Shown: positions 9,279 through 18,738, numbered from the stretch's first letter. The stretch: DNA of 64,000 bases from Caballeronia jiangsuensis (GCA_000648925.1 JFHF01000002.1:248001-312000); one strand, 5' to 3'. The notes: a model not told the origin generated them from the letters alone. Numbers and translations: made by a program.

Positions 9279-10019
9279 CTAGGCGTTCGTGCCGCCGTCG
9301 ATCGTAAGATTCGCCCCGGTGATGTACGCCGCCTCGTCGCTGGCAATGAAAGCGACGATCGCCGCGATTTCATCGACCTTCCCGTATCGCTTGAGCGCGG
9401 TCATCGCCAATTGAGGCGCTGCCCAATCACCCGCTGCAGGATTGAGATCAGTGTCGATCGGGCCAGGTTGAATATTGTTGACCGTGATACCTCGTTCGCC
9501 GACTTCCCGGGACAGGCCCTGCGTGAACATCCGTATGGCCGCCTTCGTCGCGGAATATGGGACGAGGCCCGGAGTCATCATTCGCTCTCCGACGCACGAG
9601 CCGATATTGATGATGCGACCACCGGCCTTCAGATACTTCAGGGCTGCCTGCGTTGTCAGAAACACGCCCCGAACATTCAGGTTGATGACGTGATCCAGTT
9701 CCTCGATCGTCGTCTCTTCGAAGGGTTTCGGAATCGCCGTCCCTGCATTATTGACCAGGATGTCCAGGCCACCGTATGCGGCAACCGTCTGCTGCACCGC
9801 CTGATTGATCGCTTCCGGGTTCGCTGCATCCGCCTGGATCGCAATCGCTTCTCCGCCGGCGCTTTTTATTTCCTTGACTACGCTTTCAGCGGCGTCGCTG
9901 CCCTTGGAGAAAGTAATCGCCACGCGCGCGCCGTCCGCGGCCAGTCTCTTCGCAATGGCAGCGCCGATGCCCCTCGAACCGCCCGTCACAAGGGCAACCT
10001 TATTACTTAGCTTAGTCAT
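9279..10019 (-). CDS. Short-chain dehydrogenase/reductase, FabG-like
   Basis: NAD(P)-dependent oxidoreductase of 246 residues. It has the cofactor motif TGGSRGIGAA (about 12-21), the NNAG motif (about 90), the catalytic YSATK (Tyr about 153, Lys about 157), and the C-terminal ITGANLTIDGG segment typical of classical SDRs. The leftward gene is followed after 97 bases by the convergent end of the LysR gene. A LysR gene on the same strand lies 188 bases upstream. Substrate is not predictable. Confidence 0.9.
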   Translation of the reverse strand: MTKLSNKVALVTGGSRGIGAAIAKRLAADGARVAITFSKGSDAAESVVKEIKSAGGEAIAIQADAANPEAINQAVQQTVAAYGGLDILVNNAGTAIPKPFEETTIEELDHVINLNVRGVFLTTQAALKYLKAGGRIINIGSCVGERMMTPGLVPYSATKAAIRMFTQGLSREVGERGITVNNIQPGPIDTDLNPAAGDWAAPQLAMTALKRYGKVDEIAAIVAFIASDEAAYITGANLTIDGGTNA

Positions 10020-10206
10020 AAGAACTCCGTGTTTTCGGTTAGTCGAACGGTCCGCTTCGGCTTCCAGATGACAAAGCGCGCCGGGCGTGCTGATTCAAGC
10101 CCCGTTATTTATAGGCGGTCGAAGAGTCGTGAACTGTCTTTACTCACGGCGAATGTTCGGCGGCCAACATTTCTCGTCGATTTCCTGTTGATCGGGCAGC
10201 AAGCGT

Positions 10207-11103
10207 TCAGCGTCGGTGTCCTGCACCGAGTTCGTCGATCTGACTCTGCAACGCGCCGAGAAAGACACTCACCCTGTTTGGAACGTATCGCCTGCTCGGC
10301 ATCACCGCCCAGACCGACAAGTCCTCCATCGCCGCATCCTCCAAATGAATCTGCACGAGCGAGTTGTCGGCTAATTGCCGGAAGACGTCCCAGTACGTCA
10401 ACTGCGCGAGCCCGAGACCTTGCACGGCAGCGGTCCGCGCCGCTTCGACACTCGTCGTGGTGAAACACGCATCCACGCGCTTGCGGATCAGCGCTCCGTC
10501 GACGACAAGCGGCCACCGGCGCACGGCACTCAGTCGGATACAGGCGTGATCGTCCAGATCGGCAACCGTCGAGGGTCGTCCGTGTTTCTTCAGATAGGCC
10601 GGCGCGGCGCAAACGAGGCGCGGATTGGGAGCGATCTTCTTCGTCACCAGCTCGGAGTCCTCCAGGGGCGCAATCCGCAAGGCCACGTCGAGGCCCTGCC
10701 CGACGATATCGACCTGACGATCCGAAAGATCGAGGTCGATGCGAAGCGCCGGATTGGCTTCGAGCAAGCCCGCAAGCATGGGCAGCACGACGGATTGCCC
10801 GAACCCGCTCGGCGCCGTCAGACGAAGCACGCCCGACGCCTTTCCCGGCGACGGGCTGAGCTCGGCGCGCGCGCCGGATTCCGCATCCACCATCGCCGTG
10901 GCGAATGGCACGAACGCTTCGCCTTCGGCAGTCAGCGTGAGCGAGCGGGTCGTGCGATGAAAAAGACGCACGCCGAGATCTTCTTCCAGCGCGGCGATGC
11001 GCCGCGACACCTGCATGGGAACGACGTCGAGCTGGCGCGCCGCAGCGGAAAGGCTGCCCGCCGACGCAACGGCGAGAAAGGTTCGAACGTCTGGAAGGAA
11101 CAT
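10207..11103 (-). CDS. LysR-family transcriptional regulator
   Basis: 298-residue LysR protein. The N-terminal wHTH shows SAGSLSAAARQLDVVPMQVS, followed by a substrate-binding-like domain of the CrgA/YhjC subgroup (TAPSGFGQSVVLP). It is divergent from the Old Yellow Enzyme gene starting at 11209 with a 105-base promoter gap, and upstream of an SDR on its own strand. It probably regulates one or both, judged by position only. Confidence 0.92.
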   Translation of the reverse strand: MFLPDVRTFLAVASAGSLSAAARQLDVVPMQVSRRIAALEEDLGVRLFHRTTRSLTLTAEGEAFVPFATAMVDAESGARAELSPSPGKASGVLRLTAPSGFGQSVVLPMLAGLLEANPALRIDLDLSDRQVDIVGQGLDVALRIAPLEDSELVTKKIAPNPRLVCAAPAYLKKHGRPSTVADLDDHACIRLSAVRRWPLVVDGALIRKRVDACFTTTSVEAARTAAVQGLGLAQLTYWDVFRQLADNSLVQIHLEDAAMEDLSVWAVMPSRRYVPNRVSVFLGALQSQIDELGAGHRR

Positions 11104-11208
11104 GGTTTATATCCGATACCGTTACGGCGGCTTCACCTTTCGATGTCTGTTTTCCCGCCCTCCCAACGCCTAGGATGAAGTCACTTTCCTTCCTTGACGA
11201 GCCGCGAA

Positions 11209-12324
11209 ATGAACGACTTCACCTCGCAGATCCTTACCCCGTACGACGGCAACGGCATTGCAGTGCGCAACCGCATCGCAGTCGCCCCGATGACGCGCAT
11301 CACGGCCACCGAATACGGCCATCCGACGCAGACGATGTTCGACTACTACAGTCGGTTCGCGAAAGGCGGCTTCGGTCTCGTAACGACAGAAGGTATCTAT
11401 ACGGACAAGGCGTTTTCGCAAGGATACCGTTTTCAGCCTGGCCTGGCCGATGACGAACAGGCGCGCGCATGGGCAGCCTTCAATCGCGACATGCAGGCAC
11501 ATGGCGCCCGCGTATTCGCGCAACTGATGCACGCAGGCGCGCTGAGTCAGGGCAATGTTTATCGCAAGCACACGGTGGCGCCATCGGCCGTTCGACCCAA
11601 AGGCGAACAGATGGCGTTCTATTACGGCGATGGACCGTATCCCGAACCCCGGCAGATGGCGGATGCCGAGATCGATGAGGCGATCCGCGGTTTCGTGCAG
11701 GCGGCGCAGCGCGCGGTGAATATCGGGGGTTTCAGCGGTGTGGAAATTCACGGCGCGAACGGCTATCTGCTCGACCAGTTTCTGGGCGCGCATACGAATC
11801 TCAGAAACGACCGTTGGGGTGGCAGCACGAGGGAGCGAGTACGACTGCTCGTCGATGTCGTGAAGTCGGTCCGGCTCGGCGTCGGCGATGCAGTGCCGGT
11901 CGGCATCCGCATCTCGCAGGGGAAGGTCAACGACTTCGCGTCGAAGTGGCCCGGCGGCGAGGCGGACGCCGAAGTGATCTTCGGCGCGCTCGCCGACGCA
12001 GGCGTGAACTTCATCCACGTGACCGAGCGCGAAGCGTGGCAGCCCGCATTCGAAGGCACGCGCGACAGTCTCATCGCGCTGGCGCGCCGCTATGCGCCGA
12101 ACGCGACGATCATCGCGAACGGCGGCTTGCACACGGCCGAGCGTATCGCCCATGCGCTCGGGTCCGGCGCGGACATCGTGACAGTCGGACGCGGCGCGCT
12201 CGCCAATCCCGATCTGCCGATGATGCTCGCGAGCGGGCGCGAACCGAGGCAGTTCGATAGCTCGATACTGCAACCCATCGCCAGCATCAAGAACGACGAG
12301 TTGGCGATGCAGCTCTCCGCCTGA
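11209..12324 (+). CDS. NADH:flavin oxidoreductase, Old Yellow Enzyme family
   Basis: FMN-dependent ene-reductase, 371 residues from the ATG at 11209. A TTG five codons upstream is possible but has no better ribosome site. Landmarks are the N-terminal NRIAVAPMTR, the HGANGYLLDQFL substrate-binding/catalytic segment, and the phosphate-binding GADIVTVGRGALANPDLP near the C-terminus. It reduces activated C=C bonds or nitro compounds with NAD(P)H in the cytoplasm. Divergent LysR at 10207-11103 is the likely regulator. Confidence 0.93.
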   Translation: MNDFTSQILTPYDGNGIAVRNRIAVAPMTRITATEYGHPTQTMFDYYSRFAKGGFGLVTTEGIYTDKAFSQGYRFQPGLADDEQARAWAAFNRDMQAHGARVFAQLMHAGALSQGNVYRKHTVAPSAVRPKGEQMAFYYGDGPYPEPRQMADAEIDEAIRGFVQAAQRAVNIGGFSGVEIHGANGYLLDQFLGAHTNLRNDRWGGSTRERVRLLVDVVKSVRLGVGDAVPVGIRISQGKVNDFASKWPGGEADAEVIFGALADAGVNFIHVTEREAWQPAFEGTRDSLIALARRYAPNATIIANGGLHTAERIAHALGSGADIVTVGRGALANPDLPMMLASGREPRQFDSSILQPIASIKNDELAMQLSA

Positions 12325-12583
12325 ACGCGGTTGCGAGCGCGGGCCACGCGATACACGACGTAACCACGGAACAGCCTGTGCAAAGCCATCGGCTCTGCGA
12401 CCGGCGTTCGAGAAGCGTGCTCGCGAGCATGACGCCGAATCTTGCGGAGCACGCTGCGCCCGGACGGCGTAAAGTGATGTCCGCGAGGCCCGGTTCTCGA
12501 CGGCGCCACCCCAAGCCGGCGAACCGCACGAGCGTTCCACGAATCCAGCATCGCGATCCACACAAACAACCCAGGAGACAGTC

Positions 12584-12985
12584 ATGGCTGACCCAAAGAA
12601 TCCCTTCGAAGATCTGACCAGGATGCTCGAACAGTTCAAGGTGCCCGGCGTCGACATGTCGGCACTGGTCGAATCGCGCAAGAAGGACATCGAGGCTATC
12701 GTCGAAGCGAACAAGACCGCGTACGAGTCCATGCAACTACTCGCCCGCAAGCAGACCGACATGCTCACGCGCGCGATGCAGGACATTCAGGAAGCGGCGA
12801 AAACCGGCATCAGCGATCCGGGCAAGCAGAACGAATTCGTCCGCAACGCCTGCGTGAAAGCGCTCGAAGACATCAAGGATCTCGCGGAAATCGCACGCAA
12901 GTCGCAGGCCGACACGATGGCGAACATCACGCAGCGCGCCAACGAGCACGTAGACGAAATAAAGAAGATGCTGCAGCGAAAATAG
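12584..12985 (+). CDS. phaP: Phasin family protein (PHA granule-associated)
   Basis: 133-residue, almost wholly helical acidic/basic protein matching the Phasin_2-type pattern (DLTRMLEQFKVPGVDMSAL near the start, then long amphipathic helices). Phasins coat polyhydroxyalkanoate granules and tune PHA synthase. ATG at 12584 follows AGGAGA at 6 bases. It lies 94 bases upstream of the PHA synthase gene on the same strand, which supports the role. The preceding 259 bases to the flavin oxidoreductase gene hold no gene I recognise and presumably the promoter. Confidence 0.88.
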   Translation: MADPKNPFEDLTRMLEQFKVPGVDMSALVESRKKDIEAIVEANKTAYESMQLLARKQTDMLTRAMQDIQEAAKTGISDPGKQNEFVRNACVKALEDIKDLAEIARKSQADTMANITQRANEHVDEIKKMLQRK

Positions 12986-13017
12986 CGCAGTTTCGTCCAG
13001 TCGGAATCCGCACCCCG

Positions 13018-13045
13018 GCGCGCCCTGTCTGACGACACGGCGCGC
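13018..13045 (+). terminator. Strong intercistronic hairpin without U-tract, phasin-phaC gap
   Basis: GCGCGCC (13018-13024) and GGCGCGC (13039-13045) pair perfectly. The stem is extended by TGTC/GACA around the tetraloop TGAC, with one C-C mismatch. No T-run follows, so it is not a classic intrinsic terminator. It may instead stabilise the upstream phasin mRNA or attenuate read-through into phaC (inference). Confidence 0.5.
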
Positions 13046-13079
13046 GGCGTGCCTTTGACGATGACCCCAGGGAGACAAC

Positions 13080-14813
13080 ATGGCCTCGCCGTTCAACATG
13101 CCGGAGGAGTTCGTCCGGGGGTTTTTCAAATCCGGGCAGACGCTGCTGGAAGCCTATATGGGCGTGGCCGGCAACACGACCGACGCGCCTTCGAGGTCCG
13201 GCGGGACATTGCCCGGGCTGGCGCTCGCGCAGGCTCAGGCGCATTACTGGCAGCAGCAGATGGCCCTCTATGCGGGCATGATGGCGAGCGCGACCGGCCA
13301 GAAGCCGGCGCCCGCCATTGAGCCGGAACGCGGCGACCGCCGCTTCAAGTCGGATTCCTGGCACGACAATCCGTGGTACAGCCTCCTCAAGCAGACTTAT
13401 CTGCTCAATTCGAAGCTGCTCAACGACATGGTCGAAGCCGCGGATATCAACGCAAAGGAGAAGCACAAGCTGCGCTTCTACGCGCGCCAGTTCATCGACT
13501 CGATGAGTCCGGTCAATTTCGCCGTCACCAATCCGGAGGCGATGCAAACCGCGATCGAGACGCAGGGCAAGAGCATGCGCACGGGGTTCGCGAATCTGCT
13601 CGAAGACCTCAGGCGCGGACGCATCTCCATCACGGATGAAAGCGCTTTTGAAGTCGGGCGCAATGTGGCGGTATCGAAGGGATCGGTGGTATTCGAGAAC
13701 GAACTGTTTCAACTGATCCAGTACGCGCCGCTCACGGAGAAGGTTGCCGAGCGGCCGCTCGTCATCGTGCCGCCGTGCATCAACAAGTTCTATATCCTCG
13801 ATTTGCAACCGGCGAATTCGTTCGTGCGCTTCGCGTGCGAACAGGGGCAGACCGTGTTCCTCGTGTCGTGGCGAAACCCCGACAAGGAACTGGGCCACAT
13901 CACCTGGGACGACTACATCGAGAGCGGCGCGATCAAGGCGATCGAAGTGGCCCGCGCGATCAGCCGCGCCGACAAGGTTAATGCGGTCGGCTGGTGCGTC
14001 GGCGGGACGATTCTTTCGTCGGCGCTGGCGGTGCTGCGCGCGCGCGGCGAAGATCCGGTCGCGAGCCTCACGCTGCTCACGACGATGCTCGATTTCAGCG
14101 ATCCCGGCGACCTGGGCGTGTTCATCGACGAAGTAGGCGTCGCGCAGCGCGAGCAGACCATCGGGCGCGGCGGCATCTATTCGGGCGGCGAACTGGGCTT
14201 CGTGTTCCAGACGCTGCGTGCGAACGATCTGATCTGGCCGTATGTCGTCGACAACTACCTCAAGGGCGGTGCGCCGCAGGCCTTCGACCTGCTCTACTGG
14301 AATGCCGACGGCACCAACCTGCCCGGGCCGATGTACGCCTGGTATCTGCGCAACATGTATCTGGAGAACAATCTGTGCCAGCCGGGGCGGCTCACCATGT
14401 GCGGCACGCCGGTGGACCTCGCGCGTATCGACATGCCGAGCTATATCTTCGGCACGCAGGAGGATCACATCGTGCCGTGGCAGGGCGCGTACCGGTCGAC
14501 GCGTCTCCTGGGCGGCGAGACGCAGTTCGTGCTCGGCGCGAGCGGACATATCGCGGGCGTGATCAATCCTGCATCGAAGAACAAGCGCTCCTACTGGATC
14601 GACGGCAAGCCCGGCGACGATCCGCAAGCGTGGCTCGAATCGGCCACTTCACAGCCGGGAAGCTGGTGGACGCACTGGAGCAAGTGGCTGCAAACGTACG
14701 CGGGCGAGCAGGTCGCCGCGCCGAAGAAGCTGGGCAGCGCGAAGTTCCCGCCGATCGAGCCCGCGCCGGGACGTTATGTTGCGAAGCATCCACCGGAGGC
14801 AACGCTCGCTTGA
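13080..14813 (+). CDS. phaC: Class I poly(3-hydroxyalkanoate) synthase
   Basis: Polymerises (R)-3-hydroxyacyl-CoA into PHA at the granule surface. The 577 residues are normal for class I. The lipase-like box is GWCVGG with nucleophile Cys at residue 306, the aspartate in GTQEDHIVPW and the histidine in GASGHIAG complete the triad, and an N-terminal PhaC_N region (WYSLLKQTYLLNSKLL) precedes them. The start ATG at 13080 has GGGAG 6-7 bases upstream. No phaA/phaB/phaR follows, so this is not the usual phaCABR locus and may be a second synthase copy with its own phasin. Confidence 0.95.
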   Translation: MASPFNMPEEFVRGFFKSGQTLLEAYMGVAGNTTDAPSRSGGTLPGLALAQAQAHYWQQQMALYAGMMASATGQKPAPAIEPERGDRRFKSDSWHDNPWYSLLKQTYLLNSKLLNDMVEAADINAKEKHKLRFYARQFIDSMSPVNFAVTNPEAMQTAIETQGKSMRTGFANLLEDLRRGRISITDESAFEVGRNVAVSKGSVVFENELFQLIQYAPLTEKVAERPLVIVPPCINKFYILDLQPANSFVRFACEQGQTVFLVSWRNPDKELGHITWDDYIESGAIKAIEVARAISRADKVNAVGWCVGGTILSSALAVLRARGEDPVASLTLLTTMLDFSDPGDLGVFIDEVGVAQREQTIGRGGIYSGGELGFVFQTLRANDLIWPYVVDNYLKGGAPQAFDLLYWNADGTNLPGPMYAWYLRNMYLENNLCQPGRLTMCGTPVDLARIDMPSYIFGTQEDHIVPWQGAYRSTRLLGGETQFVLGASGHIAGVINPASKNKRSYWIDGKPGDDPQAWLESATSQPGSWWTHWSKWLQTYAGEQVAAPKKLGSAKFPPIEPAPGRYVAKHPPEATLA

Positions 14814-14840
14814 GCGTTCATGACCACGCCGAAGGCCGAG

Positions 14841-15257
14841 TCAGGGTCCGGGGGGCACGTCGATCTCGCAGGCCCGCGCCAGGGCTTGCGTATCGATATA
14901 TTCCCGGATGTTCGCGAGCTTGCCATTTCTGACGGTAATGGCGAAGACCCAATCGTCCTTGAACGTCTTGTTCGTCGCTTTGATTTTGCCCGTAGCGACG
15001 CCGATGACTAGAACCCGGTCTCCCTGCGCCACGAATTCGGGGGGCTCCGGGTATGTCATTTCCACCTCGTTCGAAGCCTTCTGAAGCACGTTCGCCAATG
15101 CCGCGTGCCCGCGATGCGTGCCAGCCAGCGGCCAGTCCTCGCCCGGAATGATCCACTCGATATCTTCGGCAGCCAACGCCAGCAGAGCTTGCTCATCGCC
15201 GCGACCGATTGCTGCAAAAAAATCCTTCACGATCCGGACATTCTCTTCGGTGCTCAT
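14841..15257 (-). CDS. NTF2/SnoaL-like protein
   Basis: Small cytoplasmic alpha+beta-barrel protein (138 residues) of the SnoaL/ketosteroid-isomerase-like superfamily. The opening helix VRIVKDFFAAIGRGDEQALL, the DIEWIIPGEDWPLAGTHRG strand-turn and the C-terminal NIREYIDTQAL are typical. Members are small-molecule isomerases/hydrolases or of unknown function; no specific reaction can be assigned. It forms a likely leftward operon with the SDR and Rossmann protein genes upstream (18-base gap to the next). Confidence 0.82.
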   Translation of the reverse strand: MSTEENVRIVKDFFAAIGRGDEQALLALAAEDIEWIIPGEDWPLAGTHRGHAALANVLQKASNEVEMTYPEPPEFVAQGDRVLVIGVATGKIKATNKTFKDDWVFAITVRNGKLANIREYIDTQALARACEIDVPPGP

Positions 15258-15275
15258 CGAAATCTCTCCATTTCA

Positions 15276-15875
15276 TCAGTCGAACTTGACCAGGTCCTTG
15301 AAGATCAGTTGACCCCAGCTGTTTCCGCGCCCCTGCACGAGCAGTCCGCCTTCCGAGAGTCCGCCAAGTTCGATCGGCGAGAAACCGAGATTTTCCGCAA
15401 GCGCACCAATCTCCGCTGCGGCGCCGTCATCGTCGCTCGCCAGGAACACGACTCGCCTTCCACCGTGTACGGCCGGGTCTTGCGCGAGGACCGCGGCGGC
15501 CAGATGATTGAAGCCCTTGACCAGCCTTCCACCAGCGAAGGCCTGCGCGACGAACCTGGACGAAGCTTTTCCTCCCAGCTCCTCGGGCGGCACGCCGTAG
15601 GCATTGGTCACATCGACGATGGTCTTCCCCTGCCAGCTCGGCAACGCCTTCGCGACATCCTGGTGCGACTCGAAGCGGACAGCCAGGAAGACAATGTCCG
15701 CCTTGACCGCTTCAGCCAGTTTCGTCGGAATGATCGTGGGTCCGATGGCGGCCGCAGCGGAGGCAAAGCTTTCCGGGTCGCGAGTGGTCGCGACGCATAC
15801 GTCGATGCCGCTTCGGGCAAACGCCTTGGCAAGCGCCTGGCCGATCTTGCCGAAGCCAATAATTGCGTAACTCAT
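15276..15875 (-). CDS. NADP-binding Rossmann oxidoreductase, F420-dependent-NADP-reductase-like
   Basis: 199 residues beginning with MSYAIIGFGKIGQALAKAF, a GxGxxG NAD(P)-binding motif, followed by the FNHLAA and FLASDD stretches seen in the NADPH:F420 reductase/6-phosphogluconate-like small oxidoreductases. Burkholderiales are not known to rely on F420, so the name marks homology, not cofactor. It lies 72 bases after an SDR gene and 18 bases before the NTF2-like gene, probably co-transcribed. Confidence 0.85.
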   Translation of the reverse strand: MSYAIIGFGKIGQALAKAFARSGIDVCVATTRDPESFASAAAAIGPTIIPTKLAEAVKADIVFLAVRFESHQDVAKALPSWQGKTIVDVTNAYGVPPEELGGKASSRFVAQAFAGGRLVKGFNHLAAAVLAQDPAVHGGRRVVFLASDDDGAAAEIGALAENLGFSPIELGGLSEGGLLVQGRGNSWGQLIFKDLVKFD

Positions 15876-15947
15876 TTTTTCTCCTTTGGTTTCACCCGCC
15901 CTGCGGGCCGCGAGTATCGAATGGAGTGACCGGCAGGGCGCGGCGCG

Positions 15948-16703
15948 TCAGAGTTGCGCAAGGCCGCCGTCGACGGCGACCTCGCTGGCGGTCATGAAGC
16001 TGCTGTCCGGCGACGCGAGAAAGGCGGCCACCGCTCCGATCTCCGCCGGATCGGCCATCCGCTGAAGCGGCGTCATCGAGGCGAAAGCCTTCTGGCCTTC
16101 CTCGCCCAGCGCCTCCTTCGCGAGTTCGGTGGCCGTCGCCCCGGGCGACAGCACATTTACGCGGATGCCGGTGCCCTTCAGGTCCTCCGCCCAGGTCCGC
16201 GCGAGGTTGCGCACTGCCGCCTTGCTCGCGCTGTAGGCGCTCATTCCCGGAGCGCCCGTGGTGCCGGCGCTCGATCCGGTGAGGATGATCGAACCGCCCT
16301 CGCCCATTAGCGCCAGCGCCTGTTGGACCGTGAAGATCGAACCCTTCACATTGGTGTCGAAGGTTTCGTCGATGTGCCCGGCGGTGATCTCGCCCAGCCG
16401 AAGCTGGCTTCCCGCTCCGGCATTGGCGAAGACGATGTCGAGGGTTCCACGCTCGGCCTTCACCGCCGCATAGAGTCGAGCGAGGTCGGCCGGATCCGAC
16501 ACCGAGCCCTTCACCGCGCGGGCATTGGGCCCCAGGTCGGCCAAAGCGGCGTCGAGCGCGTCCTGCCGGCGGCCGAAGATGAAGACGAAGGCGCCCTCCT
16601 CGATAAAGCGCTTTGCCGCCGCCCGGCCGATGCCGGTAGCGCCGCCGGTGATCACGGCGGTCTTTCCATTCAGTCTGTTCATGTCGTGCTTCCTTCGAAA
16701 CAA
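15948..16703 (-). CDS. Short-chain dehydrogenase/reductase
   Basis: Classical SDR, 251 residues including a short leader (MFRRKHDMNRLNGK). The likely start is the internal ATG at codon 8 (16682, MNRLNGK), giving about 244 residues. It shows TGGATGIGRAAA, NAGAGS, catalytic YSASK and the terminal DGGLAQL. It is divergent from the LysR gene at 16789 and followed by the Rossmann and NTF2-like genes, which likely makes one LysR-controlled three-gene operon. Confidence 0.88.
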   Translation of the reverse strand: MFRRKHDMNRLNGKTAVITGGATGIGRAAAKRFIEEGAFVFIFGRRQDALDAALADLGPNARAVKGSVSDPADLARLYAAVKAERGTLDIVFANAGAGSQLRLGEITAGHIDETFDTNVKGSIFTVQQALALMGEGGSIILTGSSAGTTGAPGMSAYSASKAAVRNLARTWAEDLKGTGIRVNVLSPGATATELAKEALGEEGQKAFASMTPLQRMADPAEIGAVAAFLASPDSSFMTASEVAVDGGLAQL

Positions 16704-16754
16704 AAGTGACGAACACCATTCTGAGACTCTTGTTTCATGAAGCCAATTGACTGA

Positions 16755-16786
16755 ATATCTATAAGTGCCATCTACTTTTTAGATAT
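16755..16786. promoter_or_regulatory. AT-rich inverted repeat between divergent SDR and LysR genes
   Basis: ATATCTA (16755-16761) and TAGATAT (16780-16786) are perfect inverted arms 18 bases apart, ending two bases before the LysR ATG. The position would suit an autoregulatory operator of the LysR protein at 16789 that also controls the divergent SDR operon. Inference from symmetry and position. Confidence 0.4.
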
Positions 16787-16788
16787 CT

Positions 16789-17766
16789 ATGCTCGACAAC
16801 GTCACCATCAATCAGCTTCGTGCCTTCGTCGCCGTGTGCGACCAGGGAAGCTTTTCCGGGGCTGCACGGGAGCTGAGGCGTGCACAGTCGGCCATCAGTC
16901 ACGCGATCAACGCGCTCGAGAGTGCCTTTGATGTGGTGCTGTTCGAGCGCAATACCCGGAAAGCGACGCTCTCGGCCGCGGGCCGCAGTCTCTTGCCCGA
17001 TGCTCGCGGGGTGATCTCGCGCACCGAGGAAATGAAGATGCGCGCGGCTTCGATCGCCGAGGCCGGGGTCCCACAGGTCTCGGTTGCCGTGGATACCTAT
17101 TTTGCGCGTGCGCATTTGATCGAATGCCTGCGTACCCTGCAGGCGGAGTTTCCGACGGTTGCAATCAATCTGCGCATGACGACGATGCAGGGCGGCGAGC
17201 GTCTGGTTCTCGAAGGCACGTGCGCATTGGCAGTGACGATCGCCGACGTGCCGGAGTTGAGCCCAGCCACCATAGAAAGGCAGCATTTATGTGAAGCGCG
17301 AATGGTGACCGTCTGCGCGCCATCGCATCCGCTGGCCGCAATCGCGGGACCGATCCCGCGGGAGGAATTTGGCCGGCACATCCAGCTCGTCGTAACCGAC
17401 AATCAGCCCGATGCAGAAAAGACACAACAGGGGGTTGCCAGCGAACGCCAGTGGCGAGTGAATGACCTCGGCGCGAAGCACGATCTGCTCAGGGGAAGCC
17501 TGTGCTGGGGGCACATGCCGCATCACATCGTCGCGGAAGACCTCGTGAATGGAAGCCTTGTCGAACTTCAACGGCGCGCATGGCACATGCGCCCCCTCGC
17601 CTTCGTGGTCTCGCAGCGGCGCGGATACTCGTTTTCCGAATGCGAGACACGGCTGGTCGAACTCCTTGGCGATCCTCGGCGCGTGCCAAAGAATGGCAGC
17701 CAGCGCTCCGTCTCCTCCAAAGGCAAAAAAGCCCGGAGACCCGCGACGCGCGAGCGACGGTCGTAA
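16789..17766 (+). CDS. LysR-family transcriptional regulator
   Basis: 325-residue LysR regulator. The N-terminal wHTH (CDQGSFSGAARELRRAQSAISHAINALE) is followed by an effector domain. The last about 25 residues (SKGKKARRPATRERRS and neighbours) are a basic tail longer than usual for the family. It is divergent from the SDR-led operon (16703 leftward), with only 85 bases between starts. Confidence 0.9.
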   Translation: MLDNVTINQLRAFVAVCDQGSFSGAARELRRAQSAISHAINALESAFDVVLFERNTRKATLSAAGRSLLPDARGVISRTEEMKMRAASIAEAGVPQVSVAVDTYFARAHLIECLRTLQAEFPTVAINLRMTTMQGGERLVLEGTCALAVTIADVPELSPATIERQHLCEARMVTVCAPSHPLAAIAGPIPREEFGRHIQLVVTDNQPDAEKTQQGVASERQWRVNDLGAKHDLLRGSLCWGHMPHHIVAEDLVNGSLVELQRRAWHMRPLAFVVSQRRGYSFSECETRLVELLGDPRRVPKNGSQRSVSSKGKKARRPATRERRS

Positions 17767-17855
17767 GCCCCGAAACCAGCGAATCGTGAGTTGAATGGCG
17801 CGAACTCGTCCTGAATCCACACGGAGAGCTAGAGTTGTGGTTAACTATATGAATC

Positions 17856-18599
17856 ATGAACACGGCCTCCTTCCACGCTAACGCCGACCTACGGCTTCCG
17901 CGCTATCAGCTGATCCGCGATGACCTCGTGCGTCGAATCGCCAATGGGGAATGGACGCCCGAGCAGGCGCTACCGACCGAGGCCGACCTTTGCGAGGCCT
18001 ATGTCGTCTCGATCGGTACGCTACGCAAAGCCATCGAACTGCTCGTAGCAGAAGGCGTCGTCACGCGCACGCAAGGCAAAGGAACATTCGTGCGTCGACC
18101 GCGGTTCGATTCATCTCTCTTTCGCTTCTTTCGGTTCAAATCGGCGGACGGCCAGCCGGTCCAGCCGATCGGCAGAGTTTTGAAGCGTGAGATCGTGAAG
18201 CCGAACAAGGCGATTCGCGATGCGCTCCAAATGGAGCCGACCGAAAAGAGCATCCACCTGTCCCGAGTGCGTCTCATCGATTCGAAACCGGTTCTGCGCG
18301 AGGAAATCTGGCTCGCCCGACCCCGCTTCGATGCGTTGGCGAGCCTTCCACTCGACGACTTCGGGAACCTCATGTACCCCCTCTACGAGCGGGCCTGCCG
18401 GCAGATAGTGGCATCGGCTACAGAAACCCTGACCGTCGAACAGGCCAATCAAGAGGATGCGGCGGCACTTCACGTTGACGTCGGCAGCCCCGTAATCATG
18501 GTCAATCGAGTGGCGCTGGACTTCGCCGGAACGCCGATAGAATGGCGAACAACGCGAGGTGCCGCGACAGGGTTCCAGTATCAAGTAGAAATTCGGTAA
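17856..18599 (+). CDS. GntR-family regulator, HutC/UTRA subgroup
   Basis: 247 residues: N-terminal GntR wHTH (residues about 12-80, LPTEADLCEAYVVSIGTLRKAIELLVAEGVV) followed by a UTRA ligand domain (about 95-240). HutC-type members usually repress transport or catabolic genes and respond to a small metabolite. It lies 233 bases upstream of an MFS carrier on the same strand, with a long palindrome in between that could be its operator. Confidence 0.92.
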   Translation: MNTASFHANADLRLPRYQLIRDDLVRRIANGEWTPEQALPTEADLCEAYVVSIGTLRKAIELLVAEGVVTRTQGKGTFVRRPRFDSSLFRFFRFKSADGQPVQPIGRVLKREIVKPNKAIRDALQMEPTEKSIHLSRVRLIDSKPVLREEIWLARPRFDALASLPLDDFGNLMYPLYERACRQIVASATETLTVEQANQEDAAALHVDVGSPVIMVNRVALDFAGTPIEWRTTRGAATGFQYQVEIR

Positions 18600-18609
18600 C
18601 CCTCCCTCT

Positions 18610-18629
18610 AGCCCGCCTATGCGCGGGCT
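18610..18629 (+). terminator. Short GC hairpin after GntR gene
   Basis: AGCCCGC (18610-18616) and GCGGGCT (18623-18629) pair perfectly around a 6-base loop, 11 bases after the GntR stop. The following bases are not a T-run, so terminator activity is uncertain. Confidence 0.4.
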
Positions 18630-18738
18630 CCTTGACAGACAACGTTCTCCCGGCTTTACGCGCAACCCGTGCGTGCCTTTTTGCGTCTGTCCGACTTATC
18701 GTTCGGGTAACACCTCATAGTTCGCCGACGTCATCCAG

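Noticed and set aside
18610..18629. Intrinsic terminator after the GntR gene
   Set aside because: The hairpin is good but no T-run follows, so it is only listed as a weak candidate and not used to define an operon end.
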